A DNA stretch of 64,000 nt from Microbacterium testaceum. Lineage in GTDB: Bacteria; Actinomycetota; Actinomycetes; Actinomycetales; Microbacteriaceae. Positions 56,992 to 64,000 of this stretch are shown here, piece after piece; within the stretch, counting starts at the first letter, position 1; the number at the start of each line of letters is the position of its first letter. The DNA lies in the NCBI RefSeq assembly GCF_006539145.1, contig NZ_BJML01000001.1, positions 496,001 through 560,000 of the forward strand, in the 5' to 3' direction. Made by a program: the position numbers and the translations under genes. The notes under the pieces are model-generated. The model had not been told where the DNA came from and ran no database searches. It saw only the letters and a program-made list of their open reading frames with translations.

Positions 56992-56995
56992 TCAC

Positions 56996-57034
56996 CGGGG
57001 GCCTCGCCATCGACATGGCGGCGAGGACCCCGGC
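56996..57034 (+). terminator. Possible terminator before proS
   Basis: CCGGGGGCCTCGCC and GGCGGCGAGGACCCCGG can pair with one mismatch and a small bulge around the loop ATCGACAT, just after the stop of the preceding gene. Confidence 0.5.
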
Positions 57035-57073
57035 ATCCGCCCCTCCCACCCCCGCGCCCTAGACTCGTCTCTC

Positions 57074-58870
57074 GTGGTCACCCGTCTGTCGAACTATTTC
57101 CTCCGCACGCTTCGCGAAGATCCCTCGGATGCCGAGGTCACGAGCCACCGCCTGCTCGTGCGCGCCGGCTACATCCGTCGCAACGCCCCGGGCGTCTTCG
57201 CGTGGCTGCCGCTCGGCCTGAGGGTCAAGGCCAAGATCGAGGCGATCGTCCGCGAAGAGATGGCGAACGCGGGTGCCTTCGAGGTGCACTTCCCGGCGCT
57301 GCTGCCGCGTGAGCCCTACGAGGTCACCGGCCGCTGGGAGGAGTACGGCGACGCGCTGTTCCGCCTGCAGGACCGCAAGGGTGCCGACTACCTGCTCGCG
57401 CCGACGCACGAGGAGATGTTCACCCTGCTGGTGAAGGACCTGTACTCGTCGTACAAGGACCTACCGCTGACGATCTACCAGATCCAGGACAAGTACCGCG
57501 ACGAGGCGCGTCCCCGCGCGGGCCTCCTGCGCGGACGCGAGTTCACCATGAAGGACGCGTACTCGTTCGACGCGACGGATGCCGGACTCGACGCCTCGTA
57601 CCAGGCTCAGCGCGACGCGTACGAGCGCATCTTCACCCGCCTGGGCCTCGAGTACGTCATCGTGGCCGCCGATGCGGGGGCGATGGGCGGCTCGAAGTCG
57701 GAGGAGTTCCTGCACCCGACGCCGATCGGCGAGGACACCTTCGTGCGCTCGGCCGGCGGTTACGCGGCCAACGTCGAGGCGTTCACCACGGTCGTCCCCG
57801 ATGCGCTCCCCCTCGAAGGCCAGTCCGAGCCGGTCGTCTTCGACTCGCCGAACACGCCCACGATCGCCACCCTCGTCGATCACTCGAACGCGCACCTCGA
57901 CGCCCCGGCCCGCGGCATCGCCGGTCCCGCGACGGCCGAGGCGACCGCCTGGACCGCGGCGCACACGCTGAAGAACGTCGTGCTCGCCCTCACGCACCTC
58001 GACGGCACGCGCGAGCTCGTCGTCGTGGGCCTGCCCGGCGACCGCGACGTCGACGACAAGCGCGTCGAGGTCGCCTTCGCCCCGGCCGAGGTCGAGGCCG
58101 CCACCGAAGCGGACTTCGCGAAGAACCCGCTGCTGGTCAAGGGCTACATCGGCCCCTGGTCGCCCACCGGTGCGGTGCTGGGCGAGGAGTCGGCGACGAA
58201 GATCCGGTACTACCTCGACCCCCGCGTGGTCGACGGCACCGCGTGGATCACCGGCGCCAACATCGACCAGAAGCACGTGCACTCCCTCGTCGCGGGCCGA
58301 GACTTCGTCGGCGACGGCTTCGTCGAGGTCTCGACCGTGCGTGAGGGCGACCCCGCCCCCGACGGCTCCGGCCCCGTGGAGCTCGCGCGCGGCATGGAGA
58401 TCGGCCACGTCTTCCAGCTCGGTCGCAAGTACGCCGAGGCCCTGGGTCTGAAGGTGCTCGACGAGAACGGCAAGCTCGCCACCGTCACCATGGGGTCGTA
58501 CGGCATCGGCGTCACCCGCATCCTCGCGATCATCGCCGAGCTCAACAACGACGCCAAGGGGCTCATCTGGCCCTCGTCGGTCGCTCCGTTCGACGTGCAC
58601 GTGGTGGCCACCGGCCGCGACGCCGTGGCGTTCGAGCTCGCGGCCTCCGTCTCGGAGCAGCTCGAGTCCGCCGGCCTCGACGTGCTGTACGACGACCGCC
58701 CGAAGGTCTCGCCCGGCGTGAAGTTCGGCGACGCCGAGCTCGTCGGCATCCCGCGCATCCTCATCGTCGGCCGCGGAGCGGCCGAGGGTCAGGTCGAACT
58801 GTGGGACCGCCGCACGGGTGAGCGCGAGACGGTGTCGGTCGACGACGCCGTGGCCGCGCTGACGCGCTGA
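57074..58870 (+). CDS. proS: Prolyl-tRNA synthetase (bacterial type)
   Basis: Charges tRNA-Pro. The 598-residue class II synthetase shows motif 2/3 elements ([55 protein letters not shown]) and the editing INS domain inserted between motifs 2 and 3 (about 225-410; [10 protein letters not shown]). The C-terminal anticodon-binding domain has [30 protein letters not shown] (57060-57065) ends 8 bases before the GTG, and no Shine-Dalgarno sequence is visible. Confidence 0.97.
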   Translation: MVTRLSNYFLRTLREDPSDAEVTSHRLLVRAGYIRRNAPGVFAWLPLGLRVKAKIEAIVREEMANAGAFEVHFPALLPREPYEVTGRWEEYGDALFRLQDRKGADYLLAPTHEEMFTLLVKDLYSSYKDLPLTIYQIQDKYRDEARPRAGLLRGREFTMKDAYSFDATDAGLDASYQAQRDAYERIFTRLGLEYVIVAADAGAMGGSKSEEFLHPTPIGEDTFVRSAGGYAANVEAFTTVVPDALPLEGQSEPVVFDSPNTPTIATLVDHSNAHLDAPARGIAGPATAEATAWTAAHTLKNVVLALTHLDGTRELVVVGLPGDRDVDDKRVEVAFAPAEVEAATEADFAKNPLLVKGYIGPWSPTGAVLGEESATKIRYYLDPRVVDGTAWITGANIDQKHVHSLVAGRDFVGDGFVEVSTVREGDPAPDGSGPVELARGMEIGHVFQLGRKYAEALGLKVLDENGKLATVTMGSYGIGVTRILAIIAELNNDAKGLIWPSSVAPFDVHVVATGRDAVAFELAASVSEQLESAGLDVLYDDRPKVSPGVKFGDAELVGIPRILIVGRGAAEGQVELWDRRTGERETVSVDDAVAALTR

Positions 58871-58906
58871 CCCCCTGCCTCCCCGGCGCCTCCCCACCGC
58901 GAGGCT

Positions 58907-58959
58907 GCATCTCGCTGACATGTCGGTTGCAACCTGCAGTCGTCTTCTCAGCGAGATGC
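58907..58959. repeat. Long-loop inverted repeat after proS
   Basis: GCATCTCGCTGA (58907-58918) and TCAGCGAGATGC (58948-58959) are perfect 12-base inverted repeats around a 29-base loop that itself contains the palindrome GGTTGCAACC. It could end proS transcripts or be a small intergenic repeat element. Confidence 0.6.
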
Positions 58960-59016
58960 CGTCTCGCGGCGTCTGGAGGGCACCCGCGCGACCCTGGCAT
59001 CGGTAGCGTGGATGCC

Positions 59017-59838
59017 ATGATCTCGGCTCCCCGCCTGCCCCTGTCCGACGGCTCGACGATTCCCCAACTGGGAGTCGGCACCTACAAGGTGCCGGCGGAG
59101 GTCACCACCGACCTCGTCGCCGGAGCCCTCGCCGCCGGCTATCGGCACATCGACACAGCCGCGCTGTACGGCAACGAAGCCGAGGTGGGCGAGGGCCTGC
59201 GCGCCTCGGGCCTGGAGCGCGACGAGGTCTTCGTCACCACCAAGGTCTGGAACGACGACCAGGGGTTCGACGAAACGCTGCGCGCCTTCGACACCAGTGC
59301 GGCGAAGCTCGGCCTCGACCGCGTCGACCTGTACCTCATCCACTGGCCCATCCCCAGCGCCGATCGCTACGTCGACACCTGGCGGGCCCTGCAGCGCTTG
59401 CAGGAGGAGGGGCGCGCCACCTCGATCGGCGTCAGCAACTTCTCCGTGCCGCACCTCGAGCGTCTGCGCGAGGAGACGGGTGTCCTCCCCGCCGTGAACC
59501 AGGTCGAGCTGCACCCGCGGTTCCCGCAGGACGCGCTCGTCGACTGGCACGCCGCCCACGAGATCGTCACCGAGTCGTGGGCACCGCTCGCGCGTGGAGG
59601 TCTGCTCGACGAACCCCTGCTCGCCCGAATCGCCGAGAAGCACGGCAAGACCCCGGCCCAGGTCGTCGTGCGCTGGCACCTCGATCGTGGGCTCGTGGTG
59701 TTCCCCAAGTCGGTGTCGCTCGACCGCATCCGCGAGAACGGCGACGTCTTCGACTTCGCGCTCGACGCCGACGACCATGAGGCGATCGCGACCCTCGACA
59801 CGGGGGAGCGGACCGGTCGGAACCCCGACCTCGACTGA
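59017..59838 (+). CDS. Aldo/keto reductase (2,5-diketo-gluconate reductase-like)
   Basis: A 273-residue NADPH-dependent reductase. The catalytic set is visible: HIDTAALYGNEAEVG (Asp and Tyr, about 43-57), FVTTKVWN (Lys, about 77), DLYLIHWPIP (His, about 108), and the cofactor motif VVFPKSVSLDRIREN near 230. Length and motifs fit the AKR5-type group, which reduces small aldehydes and keto sugars. The substrate is unknown. A TAGCGT hexamer (59004-59009) ends 7 bases before the ATG. Confidence 0.92.
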   Translation: MISAPRLPLSDGSTIPQLGVGTYKVPAEVTTDLVAGALAAGYRHIDTAALYGNEAEVGEGLRASGLERDEVFVTTKVWNDDQGFDETLRAFDTSAAKLGLDRVDLYLIHWPIPSADRYVDTWRALQRLQEEGRATSIGVSNFSVPHLERLREETGVLPAVNQVELHPRFPQDALVDWHAAHEIVTESWAPLARGGLLDEPLLARIAEKHGKTPAQVVVRWHLDRGLVVFPKSVSLDRIRENGDVFDFALDADDHEAIATLDTGERTGRNPDLD

Positions 59839-59846
59839 GTCGCGGG

Positions 59847-60656
59847 TCAGGCGTCGAGACGGGCGTAGCGGGCGCGGAACACGGTGAACACCCCGTAGGC
59901 GAGGAAACCCAGCCCGACCAGTGACGCGAGTATCGGTCCCGCGGGCAGCGCGACGAGCGCGGAGGTCGCGCCGTCGAGACCGCCCGCCGTGTCGGGTTCG
60001 ACGGTGACCGCGGCGACGACCACGAGCACGCCCACGATGACCAGCGCGACGCCCTTGGCCGCGAAGCCGACGACCCCGAGTGCGGTGAGCGCGAAACCCC
60101 CGGGGCCGTCGGGCGTGCGCACCTTCGCGTGGAACGACCGTCGCAGCCCCATCCAGACGAACCCGACCCCGACACCGGCGACCGCGAGGCCGACCGCCCC
60201 GAGCACGAACCCGCCGATGGGCCACGACAGCACGCCTTCGCTGAGGCTCTCCGCCGCCTGCTCGGCGCGCGGGCGGGCACCCAGGGCGACGGATGCCGAC
60301 ACGAGGCCGATCGCGACGAAGATCAGGCCCTGCGGCGCTTCGGTGACGACCCGCCCGATGCGGCTCCACAGCGTGAGGCGCCGCGGTGCGAACGCCTGCA
60401 GCAGGTGCCACACGCCCAGCGCGACGAGCCCGACCGCGAGGGCCCAGAGCGCCGCTGCTCCGAGCGGCGCCGCGGCGAGCGCTCGGAACGCCCCCGTCTG
60501 GTCGCTGTCCTCCTTCGCGCCGAAGCCGACCGCGATCACGAGTCCGCCGATGAGCAGGTGCAGGATGCCGTTGGCGGCATAACCCGCTCGCGCAGCGACC
60601 CGGAAAGCGGGGTTCGCTTCGACCTCACGGGCGGCGGTGCGGGCGGAGGACGGCAT
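59847..60656 (-). CDS. DUF1206 membrane protein
   Basis: A 269-residue membrane protein with six hydrophobic helices arranged as three two-helix repeats, the DUF1206 pattern (ARAGYAANGILHLLIGGLVI; APQGLIFVAIGLVSASVAL; GVVGFAAKGVALVIVGVLVV). Function is unknown. It is convergent with the reductase gene (8 bases apart at the stops) and divergent from glgP. A TACGGT hexamer (60663-60668, minus strand) lies 6 bases before the ATG. Confidence 0.9.
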   Translation of the reverse strand: MPSSARTAAREVEANPAFRVAARAGYAANGILHLLIGGLVIAVGFGAKEDSDQTGAFRALAAAPLGAAALWALAVGLVALGVWHLLQAFAPRRLTLWSRIGRVVTEAPQGLIFVAIGLVSASVALGARPRAEQAAESLSEGVLSWPIGGFVLGAVGLAVAGVGVGFVWMGLRRSFHAKVRTPDGPGGFALTALGVVGFAAKGVALVIVGVLVVVAAVTVEPDTAGGLDGATSALVALPAGPILASLVGLGFLAYGVFTVFRARYARLDA

Positions 60657-60797
60657 CCCGGAACCGTATGCCCATTCCCGCACGGGCGACAATCCGACTG
60701 CGCCAAGGGGGTGTCGGCATCCGGTCGTCCGCCGCCGCCGTGCGGAAGATCCCGTGCGGCGAACGGGTGAAGATCCTGTGTCGTTGCGGTTGCCGCC

Positions 60798-60833
60798 TTG
60801 GCAGTGCGGGGCGCACCTGTCTACGGTCGGAAC
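60798..60833 (+). promoter_or_regulatory. glgP promoter, leaderless type
   Basis: TTGGCA (60798-60803), an 18-base spacer and TACGGT (60822-60827), 6 bases before the ATG of glgP. Confidence 0.65.
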
Positions 60834-63329
60834 ATGCCCGAGAACACCTCTGAGCTGCGCCCCACGCACCCGCTCGCCATCGCGCCCGTCGTCGCCCCCG
60901 CGGCATCCGTCGACGGCTTCGCGAAACAGTTCCTGCAGAACCTCAACTTCGACCAGGGCGTGACCCTGTCGACGTCCGACGTCAACGATCAGTACCTCGC
61001 CCTCGCCTACACGGTGCGCGACTACCTGATGGCGCGCTGGTTCGACGACCGGGCGCAGCAGAAGACGCAGCAGGCGAAGACCGTCTGCTACCTCTCGGCC
61101 GAGTATCTGCTGGGCCGACAGCTCGACAACAACCTGCTCGCGGCGCGTCTGACCGACATCGCGACCGAGGCCCTCGCGCAGTGCGGCATCGACATCGACG
61201 ACCTGCGTCAGGTCGAGATCGAACCCGGTCTCGGCAACGGCGGGCTCGGGCGTCTCGCCGCCTGCTTCATCGACTCTCTCGCGACGATGAGCGTGCCCAC
61301 GATCGGCTACGGCATCCGTTACGAGTACGGCATCTTCCGTCAGGCGTTCGCCGACGGTCAGCAGATCGAGCAGCCCGACGCGTGGCTGCGCATGGGCTCG
61401 CCGTGGGACTTCGCCCACCCCGAGGCCGCGCAGACCATCTCGTTCGCCGGCACCACCGAGACCTACGACGACGACGGCGTCGAACGCACCCGCTGGGTGC
61501 CCGAGTGGAACGTGCTCGCGGTGCCGTACAACATGATGGTCCCCGGCTACCACAACGGCCGCGTCAACACCCTCCGCCTGTGGCGAGCGGTCGCCACCAA
61601 CGCGTTCGATCTGCACACCTTCAACTCCGGCGATTACGTCCAGTCGGTGCGCGCGCAGACCTTCGCCGAGAACATCTCGAAGGTGCTCTATCCCGAGGAC
61701 TCCACGCCCCAGGGTAAAGAACTGCGCCTGCAGCAGCAGTACTTCTTCGTCGCGGCATCCATCGCCGACTTCATCGAGAACGTCCTGCCCGGCGACTTCG
61801 ACCTCGAGCAGCTCCCCGAGCGCGTGATCTTCCAGCTCAACGACACCCACCCGGTCATCGGCGTGCCCGAGCTCATGCGCGTGCTGGTCGACGAGAAGAA
61901 GCTCGAGTGGGATGCCGCCTGGGCCATCACCCAGAAGTGCTTCGCGTACACGTGCCACACGCTGCTGCCCGAGGCGCTGGAGGTCTGGTCGGTCGACCTG
62001 CTCGGCCGCCTGCTCCCTCGCCATCTCGAGATCATCTATCGCATCAACGACGAGTTCCTGCTCGAGGTGCGCGAGCGCTTCGGCGACGACGAGATGCTCA
62101 TCCGCAACATGTCGATCATCGGTGAGCACCCCTACCGCTCCGTGCGCATGGCCTACCTCGCCACGGTGGCGGGTTCCAAGGTCAACGGCGTCGCCGAGCT
62201 GCACTCGCAGCTGCTGCGCGACAACGTGCTCAAGGATTTCGCCGCGATGTGGCCGGACAAGTTCACCAACGTCACCAACGGCGTCACGCCCCGCCGCTTC
62301 CTGCGCCTGGCGAACCCCGATCTGTCTGCGCTCATCACCGAGGCCCTGGGCGCCGGGTGGACCGTCGACCTCGAGCGCCTCCGCGGCCTCGAGGCCCTGG
62401 CCGACGACGCGGACTTCCGGGAGCGCTTCGCGGCGGTGAAGGTGTCGAACAAGCGTCGCCTGAGCCGCGTGCTCGAAGCCCGCGGGGAGGACGCCCTCGA
62501 CGACGGTCACATGCTCGACGTCATGATCAAGCGCCTGCACGAGTACAAGCGGCAGACGCTGAAGGTACTGCATATCGTCAGCACCTACGAGGGCATCGTG
62601 TCGGGTCGTCTGGACATCGCCGATGTGCAGGCGCGGACGTTCCTCTTCGGCGCCAAGGCCGCCCCCGGCTACGGCATGGCCAAGCGCATCATCCACCTCA
62701 TCAACGCCGTCGGCGAGGTGGTGAGCGCCGACGAGCGCGTGCAGGGCAAGCTCAAGGTGCTCTACCCGGCGAACTACAACGTCACGCTCGCCGAGAGCAT
62801 CATCCCCGCCGCCGACCTGTCGGAGCAGATCTCGCTCGCCGGCAAGGAGGCGTCGGGCACGGGCAACATGAAGCTCGCCTTGAACGGCGCGCTCACGATC
62901 GGCACCGACGATGGAGCCAACGTCGAGATCCGCAAGCTCGTCGGCGACGACAACTTCTTCCTCTTCGGAATGAGCGAGCCCGAGGTCGAGGCCCTGTGGG
63001 CCGAGGGCTACCGCCCCGCCGACTTCTACCAGGGGGACGAGCGGCTGCGGAGCGCCATCGACCTCATCGCCGCGGGCGCCTTCTCGGGCGGCGACCGCAC
63101 CGTGTTCGAACCGCTCGTGTCGAACCTGCTGTACGAAGACCGGTTCATGGCGCTCGCCGACTTCTCGTCGTACCTCGACGCGCAGGATCGCGTCGACGCC
63201 GCCTACGCGGATCAGGACGGGTGGGTACGCGCGGCCATCCTCAACGTCGCGCGCAGCGGGTACTTCTCGTCGGACCGCGCCATGCGCGACTACCTGGAGC
63301 GCATCTGGCACGCCACCCCGGTGAGCTGA
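60834..63329 (+). CDS. glgP: Glycogen/maltodextrin phosphorylase
   Basis: PLP enzyme that splits glucose 1-phosphate from the ends of alpha-1,4-glucans. The 831-residue protein is of the E. coli/animal-type length. It shows the AYLSAEYLLGRQLDNNL-like start (CYLSAEYLLGRQLDNN), EPGLGNGGLGRLAACF, NDTHPVIGVPELMR, TNGVTPRRFL, and the PLP-lysine motif KEASGTGNMKLALNGALTIGT near residue 671. The ATG at 60834 lies 6 bases after a good -10 box. An in-frame GTG at 60798 overlaps the -35 region and is unlikely. Confidence 0.97.
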   Translation: MPENTSELRPTHPLAIAPVVAPAASVDGFAKQFLQNLNFDQGVTLSTSDVNDQYLALAYTVRDYLMARWFDDRAQQKTQQAKTVCYLSAEYLLGRQLDNNLLAARLTDIATEALAQCGIDIDDLRQVEIEPGLGNGGLGRLAACFIDSLATMSVPTIGYGIRYEYGIFRQAFADGQQIEQPDAWLRMGSPWDFAHPEAAQTISFAGTTETYDDDGVERTRWVPEWNVLAVPYNMMVPGYHNGRVNTLRLWRAVATNAFDLHTFNSGDYVQSVRAQTFAENISKVLYPEDSTPQGKELRLQQQYFFVAASIADFIENVLPGDFDLEQLPERVIFQLNDTHPVIGVPELMRVLVDEKKLEWDAAWAITQKCFAYTCHTLLPEALEVWSVDLLGRLLPRHLEIIYRINDEFLLEVRERFGDDEMLIRNMSIIGEHPYRSVRMAYLATVAGSKVNGVAELHSQLLRDNVLKDFAAMWPDKFTNVTNGVTPRRFLRLANPDLSALITEALGAGWTVDLERLRGLEALADDADFRERFAAVKVSNKRRLSRVLEARGEDALDDGHMLDVMIKRLHEYKRQTLKVLHIVSTYEGIVSGRLDIADVQARTFLFGAKAAPGYGMAKRIIHLINAVGEVVSADERVQGKLKVLYPANYNVTLAESIIPAADLSEQISLAGKEASGTGNMKLALNGALTIGTDDGANVEIRKLVGDDNFFLFGMSEPEVEALWAEGYRPADFYQGDERLRSAIDLIAAGAFSGGDRTVFEPLVSNLLYEDRFMALADFSSYLDAQDRVDAAYADQDGWVRAAILNVARSGYFSSDRAMRDYLERIWHATPVS

Positions 63330-63335
63330 CGCGGT

Positions 63336-63383
63336 TTCCGGATGCCGCGACCCGGGCGCGCGCCGAGGTCGCGGCATCCGGAA
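63336..63383 (+). terminator. Terminator after glgP
   Basis: A perfect 17-bp stem (63336-63352 with 63367-63383) and 14-base loop, 6 bases after the stop. Each arm contains the GGATGCC/GGCATCC heptamer that is frequent in this window. Confidence 0.8.
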
Positions 63384-63478
63384 GCGCCTGGCAGCAAGAC
63401 GACGGCGGATGACCGTCGCGGCGCTGCCCCGCGGACCACGACTCTGCGAGGGTGAGGGGACCCGATCCCGGAGGCCCC

Positions 63479-64000
63479 ATGCAGCTCGCCGACTTCCCCG
63501 TGCCCGACACCCGCGCCGCGCGCGGCGCCCTCGCCCTGGCGCGGGAGTACCAGTCGCCGGCGTTCACCGCGCATGCCCTGCGCTCGTGGCTGTGGGCCGA
63601 GGCCTTCGCGGTGGTCGACGGCATCGTCGCGGTCGACCACGAGCTGCTGTACGTCGCCGCCGTCCTGCACGACATCGGCACCGTGACCGAGTTCGACAAC
63701 CACACGCTGTCGTACGAGCACGCCGGCGGTCACGTGGGCATCGCTCTCACGGCCGGTGCGGGCTGGCCCCGGGACCGGCGCGAACGCGTCCTCGACGTGA
63801 TCGTGCGGCACAACTGGCCGAGCGTCGACCCCGATCTGGATGCCGAAGGCTACCTGCTCGAGACGGCGACGGCGCTCGACATCACCGGCGCGCGCCCGGA
63901 TGCGCTGCCCGCCGACTTCGTGCGCGAGGTGCTGGCCGCATATCCGCGCGGGACGCTCGCGGCCGAGTTCGGCGCGTGCGTCCTGGATCAGGCCGCGCGA
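63479..64000 (+). CDS. HD-domain protein, cut by the window end
   Basis: At least 174 residues of an HD-superfamily metal-dependent phosphohydrolase-like protein. The metal motif is AVLHDIGTVTEF (His-Asp, about residues 68-79), preceded by the first His in FTAHALRSWLW (about 32) and followed by HAGGHVG and IVRHNWP. The arrangement recalls the HD proteins annotated as cyanamide hydratase-like, but the activity is not known. GGAGG lies 4 bases before the ATG. The frame is open to the last base of the window, so the C-terminus is missing here. Confidence 0.8.
   Translation, partial: MQLADFPVPDTRAARGALALAREYQSPAFTAHALRSWLWAEAFAVVDGIVAVDHELLYVAAVLHDIGTVTEFDNHTLSYEHAGGHVGIALTAGAGWPRDRRERVLDVIVRHNWPSVDPDLDAEGYLLETATALDITGARPDALPADFVREVLAAYPRGTLAAEFGACVLDQAAR

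Noticed and set aside
59847..63377. 1176-codon minus-strand frame across glgP
   Set aside because: Only the last 269 codons (DUF1206) are real; the rest is antisense to glycogen phosphorylase.

Overview
The window is GC-rich, gene-dense DNA with many GTG starts, ATGA/GTGA stop-start overlaps and conserved actinobacterial gene order (thrC-thrB-rho-prfA ... prmC-tsaC-wecA-atpIBEFHAGDC; dxr-rseP-ispG-proS). The gene content, the long low-complexity actinobacterial Rho, the short ATP synthase epsilon subunit and the SorC-type/PTS-dependent dihydroxyacetone genes point to a Microbacteriaceae member, most likely Microbacterium. This rests on gene order and protein sequence only; there is no rRNA gene here.

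Layout. 1-5442: threonine synthesis (thrC, thrB), transcription terminator Rho and release factor 1. 5449-11154: an accessory block that separates prfA from prmC. It holds a GrpB-like protein, an amidase, an AraC regulator and an acyl-CoA dehydrogenase that face away from each other and both lack their 5' ends, and the cysK-cysE cysteine pair. 11254-21613: prmC, tsaC, a WecA/TagO-like transferase, an AtpI-like protein and the complete F1Fo ATP synthase operon, closed by a perfect 15-bp hairpin. 21685-27762: YaaA, a DUF5684 membrane protein, an aldo/keto reductase, a PP2C phosphatase, an APC permease and an asparaginase. 28063-33647: two large secreted proteins (one ending in an LAATG sorting signal), OsmC and a small membrane protein. 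33801-41446: a glycerol/dihydroxyacetone catabolic region (glpK, glpF, glpD, a SorC-family regulator, dhaM-dhaL-dhaK) with a strong palindrome between glpD and the regulator. 41548-47635: acyltransferase, FKBP lipoprotein, dxr, a divergent MurE-like ligase and rseP. 47696-49821: a fused anthranilate/ADIC-type synthase controlled by a readable tryptophan attenuator with a Trp-Trp leader peptide. 49897-58870: ispG, a secreted PAP2 phosphatase with an overlapping L,D-transpeptidase, BenE, an ECF sigma factor with a membrane partner, and proS. 59017-64000: aldo/keto reductase, DUF1206 protein, glycogen phosphorylase and an HD-domain protein that runs off the end.

Together the genes cover energy conservation, the start and end of translation, amino-acid supply (Thr, Cys, Trp), isoprenoid and cell-wall precursors, and glycerol use. 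Two regulatory themes stand out. A TANNNT hexamer lies 6-11 bases before the start codon of at least 16 genes, which suggests leaderless transcripts. Specific control regions can be read at the glp locus (operator), the anthranilate synthase gene (attenuator) and possibly the PAP2 gene (PHO-box-like repeats). No tRNA, rRNA, CRISPR array, insertion sequence or prophage was recognised.
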